Shown here one piece after another: positions 15,709 to 23,871 of a stretch of DNA of 64,000 bases. The notes below the pieces were generated by a model, which made no database searches, was not told where the DNA came from, and saw only the letters and a list, made by a program, of their open reading frames with translations. Source of the stretch: Mayfieldus sp963781495 (GTDB lineage: Bacteria; Actinomycetota; Thermoleophilia; Solirubrobacterales; 70-9); assembly GCA_963781495.1 (NCBI GenBank), contig CAWAFX010000002.1:496001-560000 (forward strand), written 5' to 3'. How positions within the stretch are numbered: position 1 is the stretch's first letter; each line of letters begins with the position of its first letter. The position numbers and the translations under genes were made by a program.

Positions 15709-16808
15709 ACGCGGTGGCGGATCGCGACCTCGGCACCGACCCGCGCCATCGCCAGGTTCATCGGCTCGTTGTCCTCCCAGCTGAATCCGATCACGATCTC
15801 GCGGTACCCCTGCTGCTCCGAGCGCTCCAGGAGCTCGTGCATGAACGCCAGCGCCACGCCGAGGTGCCGGTACTCGGGAAGGATCGCCATGAACGTGTTG
15901 CGGGCCCGGTCTATGCGCCGGCGGTAGTGGAGGTACCGCGCCCAGCCGAGCGGGAACAGCCGCCCGTTCATCTGGGCGAAGCACTGGTTGAGGTCGGGAA
16001 GCAGGATCGTCGAAGCGATCACCTCCCCGTCGCGCTCGGCCAGCAGGGTGGCCGGGGCCAGCAGGCGACGGCCTCGCTTGAGGCCGACCGAGATCTCGCG
16101 CTCGGTCGAGGGCGAGAACCCCCAGCTGCCCTCGAGTGCCGGCGGGATCACGGCAAATGCCTTCTCCAGGTCGGCCACGGCCTGCCCCTTGCGCACCGGC
16201 CTGATCGTCACGCCGTGGCGGTCGCGGACGATTCCGGCCCACCTGGCCAGCCGCTCGCGTTCGGCCGCGAGCTGCTCGACGTCGAGCTGGCGCCAGACCG
16301 CGTCGATCGCCTTTTCCAGGCCGTAGCCCTCCAGCAGGAGCCGGTAGTAAGGCGGGTGCCAGGGCCCGAAGACGACCGGCGGCACGTCATAGCCGTCGAT
16401 CAGCAGGCCGGGATCGTCGCGCGTGGACCGCTGCAGCGGCCCGACCATCCGCTCGCAACCGCGGTCGGACAGCCAGCCCTCGGTCGTCTCCAGCAGAGCG
16501 CTTGCCGCCTCGGCGTCGTCCTCGCACTCGAAATGACCGAACAGCCCCCAGCTGCTGTCCTGGAAGTCGTTGAGCTGATGGTCGATGTGCGCCATCACCC
16601 GGCCGACCAGCCGGCCATCGCGCTCGGCGAGGAAGTACTCGGCGTCGGCGTGCTCGAAGTAGAGGTCGGTCCTGGTGCCCGTCTGGCGCATCTGGGCACC
16701 GATCAGGGGCGGGATCCAGCGCGGCTCGTCGGCGTGGAGCCGGTAGGGAAGCTTGACGAACCGCCTGTAGTCCCTGACCGATTCCACGGGCCGGACTCGC
16801 AGCGTCAT
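15633..16808 (-). CDS. GNAT-fold acyltransferase-like protein of unknown substrate
   Basis: About 391 residues from the ATG at 16808. An N-terminal part (VRDYRRFVKLPYRLHADEPRWIPPLIG) and a second half (AQMNGRLFPLGWARYLHYRRRIDRARNTFMAILPEYRHLGVALAFMHELLERSEQQGYREIVIGFSWEDNEPMNLAMARVGAEV) match a widespread family of long GNAT-like proteins. The acetyl-CoA loop reads YRHLGVA, a loose form of Q/RxxGxG/A. It is convergent with and overlaps the SagB gene. It could acylate the peptide N-terminus or be unrelated; the sequence does not decide. Confidence 0.75.
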   Translation of the reverse strand: MTLRVRPVESVRDYRRFVKLPYRLHADEPRWIPPLIGAQMRQTGTRTDLYFEHADAEYFLAERDGRLVGRVMAHIDHQLNDFQDSSWGLFGHFECEDDAEAASALLETTEGWLSDRGCERMVGPLQRSTRDDPGLLIDGYDVPPVVFGPWHPPYYRLLLEGYGLEKAIDAVWRQLDVEQLAAERERLARWAGIVRDRHGVTIRPVRKGQAVADLEKAFAVIPPALEGSWGFSPSTEREISVGLKRGRRLLAPATLLAERDGEVIASTILLPDLNQCFAQMNGRLFPLGWARYLHYRRRIDRARNTFMAILPEYRHLGVALAFMHELLERSEQQGYREIVIGFSWEDNEPMNLAMARVGAEVAIRHRVYAKAVTPSSEPLPRSFAREPAKSV

Positions 16809-16848
16809 TGGCGGCGATCCTATTGGCCTCATGGCCGCCGGCCGGGCC

Positions 16849-18762
16849 TCAGATCCGGTCCGCGATGCCGGACGAGATCCGCTTCGAGACCGCGATCACG
16901 GTCATCATCGGGTTCACCGCGACCGAGGAGGGAAACAGCGAGGCGTCGGCGACGTAGAGGCCCTCGACACCCTGGACCGCGCCGTCGGGCGAGCAGACAC
17001 CGGTCGCCGGGTCGGAGCTGATCCGCGCCGTTCCCATCGGGTGGTAGGCCTCTGGATGCAGATCCGCCGCCCTGACCCTCGAGCGCTCGAACTCGGCCAG
17101 TTGGGGCGGCTTCAGCACCGTCCCGCCGCGCACGTTTGCGTAGACCTCGGTCGCCCCGGCGGCGAAGTGGACCTCGGCCGCCCGCGCCAGCCCGGACCAG
17201 AGGGCGGCGAGGTCGTCCTTGCCGAGCCGGTACCTGACCCGCAGCGAGCCGCCCCGGTCGAGCAGCACCCGGCCGGAGGACTTGTCGGAGAGCTGGACGG
17301 CGATCAGGCCGACGCGGTCGAAGTCGAGCATCGCCTGCTGATGACTGCGGCCGGTGCCAGGAAGAAAGCCGGCCGTATAGGGAAGCGGCGCGAAGGTCGC
17401 CTCCAGCAGCACCCCCTCGTCCTGCCACTCGTCGATGAAGTAGCTCTGCATGACGCCGTCCCAGCCGCGCACCGGCTCGTCGTAGAGGGCGCCGACCCCG
17501 GTTCCCGGGTGGATGTGCAGGTTGCGCCCCACCTGGCCGCCGCCGAGCTTCGAGCGCAGCAGCAGCTCCGGGGTGCGCAGCGCGCCGCAGGCGGCGATCA
17601 CCGCCCGCCGGGCGCGGACGACGTAGGGCCTGCCCTGCTCGCCATCCGCGGCGCGGGCGACGCATTCGACCCCGACCGCCCGGCCGCCTTCGAGCAGGAT
17701 TCGCCGTGCCTCGGTCCGCCGTCGCACCCGGGCGCCCGCGGCAACCGCGCGGGGCAGGTAGGAGACGTGCATGCTGCGCCGCGCGTCGAGCGCGCAGCCG
17801 AAGGGACAGGAGCTGCACTGCACGCAGTCGCCGGCGTTACGGCTGACCGGCCCGCCGCTGGCGCCGAGCGCCTCCGCGCCCTGCTTCGCCAGCTGCCCGT
17901 TGCGGCCCATCCGCTGCGGGTCCAGCTCGGTCACCGACATGAACCTCTCGGCCTCGGCGTATTCGGCGTCGAGGTCGGTGGCCCAATCGAGCCCGTATTC
18001 CCGCGCCCAGTGCGAGAGCACCGACGGCGGGGCCCGAAAGCAGGTCCCCGAGTTGATCGTCGTGCTGCCACCGACGGCGCGCGCCGAGAGCAGGGTGATC
18101 GCGGGCCTTCCCTGGGTGACGATCGCCCTCGAGCCCATCGCGATCGTCGTCTCGAGCGGATCCTGCGAGTAGCTGTCGCGGTCGTGGTATTCGCCCCCCT
18201 CCAGCACCAGCACGTCGAGGCCTGCCTCCGCAAGGACGCTCGCCGCTGGGGCGCCTCCGGCCCCCGAGCCGACGATCACGACGTCGCATTCCTCTCCGTC
18301 GCCCTGCGGATCCAGATCTCCGAGGGACCCGGGCGGCTCCGGCGTGGAGCCATCCGCGAGCCGGCAGCTCACCTCGTAGCCGACCCGCTCCCGGACCGCC
18401 GGCAGGGCCGCATAGCTGATCGCGTAGACCGTCTTCAGCCCGACCAGGATCTCCCGGAAGGGACGAAAGCGCGAGCCTTCCAGCCGCTCCAGGAAGCGCT
18501 CGCGATCCTCAAGGCCGAGGCGGCTGAAGCGGCGCGGAAACGGCAGCCGCTCGAAGGTGCGCAGGATCAGCTTCCAGCGGCCCAGGTCGCGAGCCGGCAG
18601 CGTGGCCAGGAAGCGGTCGATCGGCGCCAGCACGTCGGCGTCGCGCCCAGCGGCCGGCAGGCCGTCGTGCCCCGGCGCCATCGCCTCGCAAAACGTGGCG
18701 AGCGTCCGCCTGTCCCCGGCCGAGAGACCGACCGCGGCCTCTCCCCTTCGCCTTCCCAGCAT
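16849..18762 (-). CDS. GMC-family FAD oxidoreductase
   Basis: 637 residues. After about 150 helical residues (resembling the N-terminal part of long-chain alcohol oxidases) comes the Rossmann FAD motif DVVIVGSGAGGAPAASVLAEAGLDVLVLEGG. GMC landmarks follow: AVGGSTTINSGTCFRAP, VQCSSCPFGCALDARRSM (four Cys, unusual) and the C-terminal HPMGTARISSDPATGV...LYVADASLFPSSVAVNPMMT. It should oxidise an alcohol or sterol-like substrate. The C-x-x-C-x-x-x-C pattern recalls bacterial alcohol oxidases but no metal role is proven. It precedes the acyltransferase-like gene in the same direction with a 40-bp gap. Confidence 0.88.
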   Translation of the reverse strand: MLGRRRGEAAVGLSAGDRRTLATFCEAMAPGHDGLPAAGRDADVLAPIDRFLATLPARDLGRWKLILRTFERLPFPRRFSRLGLEDRERFLERLEGSRFRPFREILVGLKTVYAISYAALPAVRERVGYEVSCRLADGSTPEPPGSLGDLDPQGDGEECDVVIVGSGAGGAPAASVLAEAGLDVLVLEGGEYHDRDSYSQDPLETTIAMGSRAIVTQGRPAITLLSARAVGGSTTINSGTCFRAPPSVLSHWAREYGLDWATDLDAEYAEAERFMSVTELDPQRMGRNGQLAKQGAEALGASGGPVSRNAGDCVQCSSCPFGCALDARRSMHVSYLPRAVAAGARVRRRTEARRILLEGGRAVGVECVARAADGEQGRPYVVRARRAVIAACGALRTPELLLRSKLGGGQVGRNLHIHPGTGVGALYDEPVRGWDGVMQSYFIDEWQDEGVLLEATFAPLPYTAGFLPGTGRSHQQAMLDFDRVGLIAVQLSDKSSGRVLLDRGGSLRVRYRLGKDDLAALWSGLARAAEVHFAAGATEVYANVRGGTVLKPPQLAEFERSRVRAADLHPEAYHPMGTARISSDPATGVCSPDGAVQGVEGLYVADASLFPSSVAVNPMMTVIAVSKRISSGIADRI

Positions 18763-18817
18763 CGGGGGCGATCGTATCCCGCCGCCGGCGGGATATCACC
18801 CCGCGGCCTGAAGTAAT

Positions 18818-19090
18818 GGACCGTGCGCCCCGCCTTCGAAACGAGGTCTCCGGGCGTGCCCGCCGTGAGCCGGCTCGGGCCAGGCTTGCCTGCGGCACCT
18901 GCGGCTTCCGCTTAAGGCTGCTTCCTTCCGGACCTGACCTGGTTCGCGGGCCCACATCGCGCAGGACCTGGCCGTCAGCGCCGCCCCGCGGCGTACTGAC
19001 CCCGAAGGCCAGCTCCTCAGGTCGGGTTTCGGCCCCGCTATAGCGGATTGCGGGTGAAAGGCACCGCTAGCGCCCCGCCTAGCACGGTCC
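18818..19090 (-). ncRNA. ffs: Signal recognition particle RNA, long form with Alu domain
   Basis: The minus strand carries the universal SRP helix-8 sequence CAGGTCCGGAAGGAAGCAGC (within 18916-18942). The flanking arms pair: GGCCAGG-CCTGCG before it with CGCAGG-CCTGGCC after it. Further 5' lie GCTAGCGGTGCC, CCCGCAATCCGCTATAGC and GGGGCCGAA, which match block for block the 5' Alu domain of Bacillus subtilis scRNA as I remember it (TAGCGGTGCC...CGCAATCCGCTCTAGC...GGGCCGAA). The ends close with GGACCGTGC (19090-19082) against GCACGGTCC (18826-18818). The total of 273 nt is close to the 271 nt of B. subtilis. It binds Ffh and targets membrane proteins; the Alu part suggests elongation retardation. 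Confidence 0.93.
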
Positions 19091-19127
19091 GTCCGCAAGG
19101 CTAGCGCGCGACGTACACTCGCGCCCA

Positions 19128-19955
19128 ATGGCCGAGGAAAAAGACCGCGCCGATCAGGCCAAGGAGGTCGCCAAGCGCGACGATTCGGCACGCGCCACGA
19201 ACGTTTCGCGGCTGTCGGCGGTGCTGCGGCGGGCTGACCAGGCGCCGAAGCTGCTGCTGGCCGCGAAGCTTGTTCGCGAGCTGCTGCCCGGCGACAGCGG
19301 CTACGGCGACCCGCTTTCAACCGCCGGCGGGCAGCCTTCGCAGCAGGTCGGGCGGCGGCTCTCGGCGCTGACCGCCGAGCGCCCGAGCCTGCTCGGCGAG
19401 ATCGGACTCAGCGCGCTGCAGGTCTGGGACTCGATCTCCGAGGAGGGAGGCGACCAGGGGACCCGCGAGGTGGCGATTCTCTTCACCGATCTGGTCGACT
19501 TCTCGGACTGGTCGCTGAAGGCCGGCGACACCGCGGCGATCGACCTGCTGCGCGAGGTCGACGCCGCGATCGAGCCCGCCGTCACCGCCCGCGGAGGGAC
19601 TGTCGTCAAGCGACTCGGCGACGGCCTGATGGCGGCCTTCGACGATCCGCGCGCCGCGGTGGAGGCCGCGCTCGACGCCTGTGAGGCGACCGCCGAGGTC
19701 GACCTCGACGGCTACCGGCCGCAGATGCGGGCCGGGATCCACGTCGGTCACCCGCGGCGGATCGGCGGCGACTACCTGGGCACCGACGTCAACATCGCCG
19801 CCCGCGTCGCCGAGGCGGCCTCGGGCAGCGAGGTGCTGGTCTCCCAACCCACCTGCGAGCGCCTCGACCACGATTCGCTGCAGCTCAAGAAACGCCGCTT
19901 CCGCGCCAAGGGAACCCCGTCGGGGCTGACCGTCTACCGGGTGCGGCGAGGATGA
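19128..19955 (+). CDS. Class III adenylate/guanylate cyclase
   Basis: 275 residues. A soluble N-terminal region of about 110 residues (EEKDRADQAKEVAKRDDSARATNVS...) precedes a class III catalytic domain. It has VAILFTDLVDFSDWS (metal-binding Asp), KRLGDGLMAAFDDPRAAVEAAL, RAGIHVGHPRRIGGDYLGTDVNIAARVAEAASGSEVLVS. The N-terminus shows no transmembrane segment. It probably makes cAMP in response to an unseen signal. The stop overlaps the ATG of a 45-residue zinc-ribbon protein (ATGA), so the two are coupled. Confidence 0.88.
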   Translation: MAEEKDRADQAKEVAKRDDSARATNVSRLSAVLRRADQAPKLLLAAKLVRELLPGDSGYGDPLSTAGGQPSQQVGRRLSALTAERPSLLGEIGLSALQVWDSISEEGGDQGTREVAILFTDLVDFSDWSLKAGDTAAIDLLREVDAAIEPAVTARGGTVVKRLGDGLMAAFDDPRAAVEAALDACEATAEVDLDGYRPQMRAGIHVGHPRRIGGDYLGTDVNIAARVAEAASGSEVLVSQPTCERLDHDSLQLKKRRFRAKGTPSGLTVYRVRRG

Positions 19956-20089
19956 ACGCGGGCCGCGGCATCGTGCCGATGAAGCCGCACTGCCGCCATT
20001 GCGGCGCCCAGGTGGAGAGGCTGCGGCGCTGCCCTAAATGCGGAAGGCGGAACTGGCAGATCTTCGGGCTGCGGCCCTGGGTTCACTGA
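19952..20089 (+). CDS. Small zinc-ribbon protein (45 residues)
   Basis: ATG at 19952 overlaps the cyclase stop. The peptide has CRHCGAQVERLRRCPKCGRRNW: two CxxC pairs that would bind one zinc, and a conserved-looking basic C-terminus (FGLRPWVH). Size, coupling and motif support a real gene. The role is unknown; it may partner the cyclase or be a nucleic-acid or protein adapter. Confidence 0.65.
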   Translation: MNAGRGIVPMKPHCRHCGAQVERLRRCPKCGRRNWQIFGLRPWVH

Positions 20090-20106
20090 GAGCCTGACGC
20101 CGCCGC

Positions 20107-21204
20107 TCACAGGTCGCCCAGGCTGGCCAGGGTGGCCAGATGACGCCGAAAGCCGATCCCGAAGGGAGTCGGCTTTCCCCTGTAGTTCTCGATCAGGCTC
20201 GGGCCTCCGCCGCAGGTCCAGCTTCCCGGCGCGACCGCGTCCCATGTCCAGCCGAGATAGGAGATGCCGTGGCGGTCGGCCCAGGGCATGAAGCGGTCGA
20301 TGTAGCGGTGCCGGCAATCGGTTTCCCCCAGCTCGCCGACGACGACCGGATCCACCTTGCCCACCTGCAGGATCGCCCGCCTGCAGCGCGGTCCACAGGG
20401 GGCCAGGCGGCCGTAGTTGTGCTCGGAGGCGACGAGCTGTCCAGCCGGATCGGCCGGCCGGTGGGCGAGCCATCCGGAAAGGTTGCGCGCGTACCCGCGC
20501 CCGCCCGCCAGCAGTGGCTGGGTGGCGCCCGTCGAGCGCACCGCGTCGACCAGCTGCTGCATGCCGGCCGCGCGATAGGCCGGATGGCGCTGTGAGCCCG
20601 TTCCCCCCGCCGGCAGCAGGCAGCCGCTCAGCCAGCATTCCCAACCGACATCGTGTGGCTCGTTGTAGAGGTCGAAGGCAAGGGAGTGATTCGCCTCGAA
20701 GGTCGCCGCCACCGAGCGCCAGAAGTCGGGCGCGTGGTCGGCGTCGGGCAGCGGGATGATCCCGACCGATCTCTGGGCGCCGGGAGCGGCCACGTGGAGG
20801 TCGAGGATCACGTAGAGCCCGGCCCGGTTGAGGCGGCCGACGAATGCCTCGATCGCCGCCCGGTAGGCATCGCCTCCGAACTGGGGCTTGACCCTGTTGA
20901 TGCCCAGCCAGCAGTCTTCGTTCAGGGGCAGCCGCACCGAGTCGATCCGCCAGCGCTTCATCGCCCGGATGCTGCGCTGCCCGGTCGGCCCGTCGAAGAA
21001 GCCGTAGCCCTGGATGCAGGCGTACTCGGCGCCGCTGCGGTTGACGCCGGCGAGGCGAACGGTCTGCCCCGTGCCGTCGACCAGTCGGTTTCCCTGCACC
21101 CGGATCTCCAGCGCGGAGGCGGGCGTGGCAGCGATCGACAGCAGGAGAAAGAGCGCCGCCAGAGCCGTCCCGAAGCGGCCGATCCACCCCTGCTGACCGA
21201 GCAT
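20107..21204 (-). CDS. Secreted glycoside hydrolase family 5 (cellulase-like)
   Basis: 365 residues with an N-terminal signal peptide (FGTALAALFLLLSIAATPASALE). The GH5 landmarks are LAGVNRSGAEYACIQGYGFFDG, DSVRLPLNEDCWLG, LYVILDLHVAAPG, the acid/base Glu in FDLYNEPHDVG and the nucleophile Glu in VVVGELGETDC. Predicted to cleave beta-1,4-glycans outside the cell. It contains several Cys (WECWLSGCLLPAGG, CGPRCRR) consistent with disulfides. It converges on the cyclase/zinc-ribbon pair, with a 17-bp gap. Confidence 0.9.
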   Translation of the reverse strand: MLGQQGWIGRFGTALAALFLLLSIAATPASALEIRVQGNRLVDGTGQTVRLAGVNRSGAEYACIQGYGFFDGPTGQRSIRAMKRWRIDSVRLPLNEDCWLGINRVKPQFGGDAYRAAIEAFVGRLNRAGLYVILDLHVAAPGAQRSVGIIPLPDADHAPDFWRSVAATFEANHSLAFDLYNEPHDVGWECWLSGCLLPAGGTGSQRHPAYRAAGMQQLVDAVRSTGATQPLLAGGRGYARNLSGWLAHRPADPAGQLVASEHNYGRLAPCGPRCRRAILQVGKVDPVVVGELGETDCRHRYIDRFMPWADRHGISYLGWTWDAVAPGSWTCGGGPSLIENYRGKPTPFGIGFRRHLATLASLGDL

Positions 21205-21271
21205 CGCAGCCAGAGTAGCGCCGCCGCCGACGCCCTCTCGGGACGACGGACGGTCCTATGATTCGCACGGC

Positions 21272-21343
21272 GGGCGCGTAGCTCAGTGGGAGAGCGCTCC
21301 CCTCACACGGGAGAGGTCGCTGGTTCGAGCCCAGCCGCGCCCA
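21272..21343 (+). tRNA. tRNA-Val (anticodon CAC)
   Basis: GGGCGCG acceptor pairs with CGCGCCC; D-arm GCTC-AGTGGGA-GAGC; anticodon arm CTCCC-CTCACAC-GGGAG with anticodon CAC; T-arm GCTGG-TTCGAGC-CCAGC; discriminator A. All four arms fold. The CCA end is not encoded. Confidence 0.95.
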
Positions 21344-21443
21344 TCGAGCCGACCCGGACCGCGGCAGGAGAAATTCGCAGCGGCCGCGAATCAATGCAGC
21401 GAAAAGGGGTACGGACCCTGCGACCAACCGAGGGGAGACAAGG

Positions 21444-21614
21444 ATGTCCCACGTGCGCTGTCGCAACTGCTCTTTGATCATCGAGGCATCGCCCCGACCG
21501 CCCCGATGGCGCTGCCCCAACTGCCTGTCGCTGAATCAGCTCGGGCCGCTGCCGACGGCCCGGCCGCCGAGCGTCGCCCGCTCCGCCTCATGGTTTCAGC
21601 ATCGCGGCCACTGA
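21444..21614 (+). CDS. Small zinc-ribbon protein (56 residues)
   Basis: ATG at 21444 follows GGGGAG 8 nt upstream. The sequence starts MSHVRCRNCSLIIEAS and contains RWRCPNCLSLNQLG: two CxxC pairs forming a zinc ribbon, followed by a Pro/Arg-rich tail. It resembles the 45-residue protein at 19952 only in motif. Function unknown. It lies about 100 bp after tRNA-Val. Confidence 0.6.
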   Translation: MSHVRCRNCSLIIEASPRPPRWRCPNCLSLNQLGPLPTARPPSVARSASWFQHRGH

Positions 21615-21693
21615 CCGGAAAGGGATAAAACCCGGGTCGGGTCAGCGCGATGGATGAACTCGGCTCAAGGCGGCGGGCGCGAAGCCGATACCC

Positions 21694-21966
21694 GTGCCTA
21701 TGGACACCCGCACCCAGCGCGTCATAGTCGAAACCAGCCGCTTCCGGATCATCGGCGAGGTGCTGCTGCCGACAGAGGGCTTCCGCACCCGGCTCTCCGA
21801 CGTCCTCAACCGCCAGGACACCGGCTTCATACCCCTGGTAAACGTCGAGCTCTCCCCGATCGAGGGCGGCGAAACCAAGTCGCTCGACTTCCTCGCAGTG
21901 GCGCGCAACCAGATCGAAATCGCCTACGAGGCCGGCGGCGAGGCCAAGGAACAAGGTCCCGAATAG
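21694..21966 (+). CDS. Conserved hypothetical protein (90 residues)
   Basis: Starts MPMDTRTQRVIVETSRFRIIGEVLLPTEGFRTRLSDVLNRQDTGFIPLVNVEL, followed by a strand-rich FLAVARNQIEIAYE segment and an acidic tail. The all-beta pattern with a 'RxIGEVxLP..G..RLSDxLNR' block is shared by small actinobacterial proteins of unknown function. ATG at 21700 is an alternative start. No catalytic motif is seen. Confidence 0.6.
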   Translation: MPMDTRTQRVIVETSRFRIIGEVLLPTEGFRTRLSDVLNRQDTGFIPLVNVELSPIEGGETKSLDFLAVARNQIEIAYEAGGEAKEQGPE

Positions 21967-21998
21967 TTGCGACGCCCCGCGGGTAGGTTCCACGGGCC

Positions 21999-22934
21999 GT
22001 GGCGCCCAAACGACACAAGAGCGACCACTCGCTATTCGCGACCCTGAAGCGCACCTACACCGAGTTTCAGGACGACAACCTGAGCGACTGGGCGGCGGCG
22101 CTGACCTACTACGGACTGCTGTCGCTGTTCCCGATGCTGATCGCGCTGGTCTCGATCGTCGGGTTGTTCGGCGATCCCAGCTCGACGACCCAGACCGTAA
22201 CCGACATAGTCACCCGGATCGGGCCGCAATCGGGCGCCCAGACCTTCGCCGGGCCGATCAAGTCGATCACCTCGAACCGCGGCTCGGCCGGCGTCTTGTT
22301 CGTGCTCGGCCTCGTGACCGCTGTCTGGTCAGCATCGGGCTACATCGGCGCCTTCATCCGCGCCTCCAACGTGATCTACGAATCGCCCGAGGGGCGCCCG
22401 TTCTGGAAGCTGCGCCCGCTGCAGCTGGCGGTGACGCTGGTGATGGTGATCCTGGTCGCGATGGTGCTGTTGGCCCTGGTGCTGACCGGCCCGGTGGTGC
22501 GGGCGGTGGCCGACCCGATCGGGGTCGGCAACACGGCGGTGACGATCTGGAACTACGCCAAGTGGCCGATCCTCGCCGCGCTTTTCATCTTCACGATCGA
22601 CCTCCTTTACTACGCCTCGCCGAACGCCAAGCTACGCGGCTTCGCCTGGGTGACCCCCGGGGCGGTGCTGGCGCTGGTGCTCTGGAGCCTCGCCTCGGTG
22701 GCATTCGCCTTCTTCGTCGCCAACTTCGGCTCCTACGACAAGACCTACGGCACCCTCGGCGGGGTGGTCGTGCTGCTGGTCTGGATGTGGATCACCAATC
22801 TGGCGATCCTGCTCGGCCACGAGCTCAACGCCGAGCGCGAGCGCTCACGCGAGCTGGCGGAGGGGGTTCCGGAGGCCGAGACCGAGCTGCAGCTGGAGCC
22901 GCGCCAGGAGCCGGACGAGCCGAACAGCACGTAG
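21999..22934 (+). CDS. YihY/BrkB-family inner membrane protein
   Basis: 311 residues from a GTG. The family start block DDNLSDWAAALTYYGLLSLFPMLIALVSIVGLFG is clear, with the W-A-A-A-L-T-Y-Y signature. Six membrane segments follow, including VLFVLGLVTAVWSASGYIGAFIRASNVIYE and the C-terminal GGVVVLLVWMWITNLAILLGHELNAE. The tail is acidic. The family was once called ribonuclease BN but is a membrane protein of unknown transport role. Confidence 0.92.
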   Translation: MAPKRHKSDHSLFATLKRTYTEFQDDNLSDWAAALTYYGLLSLFPMLIALVSIVGLFGDPSSTTQTVTDIVTRIGPQSGAQTFAGPIKSITSNRGSAGVLFVLGLVTAVWSASGYIGAFIRASNVIYESPEGRPFWKLRPLQLAVTLVMVILVAMVLLALVLTGPVVRAVADPIGVGNTAVTIWNYAKWPILAALFIFTIDLLYYASPNAKLRGFAWVTPGAVLALVLWSLASVAFAFFVANFGSYDKTYGTLGGVVVLLVWMWITNLAILLGHELNAERERSRELAEGVPEAETELQLEPRQEPDEPNST

Positions 22935-22947
22935 GCTTTGCCTCGCC

Positions 22948-23703
22948 TTGGAGGTGAAGCTCTACTCGATCTCGGTTTCCCACCCGGCGCGCACAGCCGG
23001 GTTGATGCTGCGCTACAAGGGCATCGAGCACGAGATCGTCGACGTCCCGCCCGGCACGCAGCGACTGCTTCTGCGTTTCCGCGGCTTCGACGAGCTGACT
23101 GTGCCGGCGATGACGATCGACGGCCGCAGGGTGCAGGGCTCGCTCGAGATCTCACGAGAGCTCGAGCAGCTACAGCCCGAGCCGCCGCTGTTCCCCGCCG
23201 ATCCTGAGCAGCGTGCGGCGGTGGAGGAGGCGGAGCGCTGGGGAGAGGCTGTGCTGCAGCCGATCCCGCGCAATCTCTTTCGATGGGGAGTCTCACACGA
23301 TGGCGAGCTGCGCCTCGCGCTGGCCGAGGCAACCGGCTGGCCGGCGCCGGCGGTGACGGCGAAGCTCTCCGGTCCGCTCGGCTGGTACTTCGCCAGGATC
23401 ATCTCCGGTGCGACCGAGGAGTCGATCCGCGCCGACCTCGCGACCCTGCCGTTGCTGCTCGACCACGTCGATGCGCTGATCTCCGATGGGGTGATCGGCG
23501 GCGAGCAGCCCAACGCGGCCGACTTTCAGATCGCCACCAGCCTGCGGGTGATGCTCAACTTCCCCCAAATCGCACCGCTGATCGAGGGCCGCCCCGCCGG
23601 CGAGCTGGCGATGCGGATAGCGCCCGACTTCGGTCGGGAGATGCCGGTCAAAGTGCCGGCCGAGTGGCTGCCCACGGCCGCCGCCCAGCCCGTCGGCGCA
23701 TAG
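22948..23703 (+). CDS. Glutathione S-transferase-like protein
   Basis: About 251 residues from a TTG (GTG at 22954 is an alternative). The N-terminal thioredoxin-like domain reads EVKLYSISVSHPARTAGLMLRYKGIEHEIVDVP, with TVPAMTIDGRRVQGSLEISRELE, the 'cis-Pro plus ES' block of GSTs (here LEIS). The C-terminal half is helical (WGEAVLQPIPRNLFRWG...LPLLLDHVDALISDGVIGGEQPNAADFQIATSLRVM), with the N-capping AADFQIA block. Actinobacteria usually lack glutathione, so the thiol substrate is uncertain. Confidence 0.8.
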   Translation: MEVKLYSISVSHPARTAGLMLRYKGIEHEIVDVPPGTQRLLLRFRGFDELTVPAMTIDGRRVQGSLEISRELEQLQPEPPLFPADPEQRAAVEEAERWGEAVLQPIPRNLFRWGVSHDGELRLALAEATGWPAPAVTAKLSGPLGWYFARIISGATEESIRADLATLPLLLDHVDALISDGVIGGEQPNAADFQIATSLRVMLNFPQIAPLIEGRPAGELAMRIAPDFGREMPVKVPAEWLPTAAAQPVGA

Positions 23704-23754
23704 GGCATCCGGCCAGAGACGGGGGGTCGGCGACCGTCGTCGCGCCCAAAAGCA

Positions 23755-23785
23755 GCGGACCAATGTTGCCGCGGACCAACGTTGG
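23755..23785. repeat. Tandem direct repeat with palindromic core upstream of the RTX-like gene
   Basis: GCGGACCAATGTTG (23755-23768) and GCGGACCAACGTTG (23771-23784) are direct repeats differing at one base, 16 bp apart start to start. The second contains the perfect palindrome CCAACGTTGG (23776-23785). The spacing of about 1.5 helical turns and the place 87 bp before the ATG suggest a regulator site; no regulator is identified. Confidence 0.35.
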
Positions 23786-23871
23786 ATTGCGCGCGCCGCC
23801 CCTGACCCCATTGATGGGTAGCGAGGGCAAGGACAGAGCCCAGCCGAATCGCCGACACGGAGGTCATCACA

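Noticed and set aside
16831..18816. 661-residue plus-strand frame opposite the GMC gene
   Set aside because: Shadow frame; repetitive Arg/Gly/Gln composition and no domain, while the minus frame has full GMC motifs.
21286..21477. 63-residue plus-strand frame
   Set aside because: It runs through the tRNA-Val gene and has no motif.
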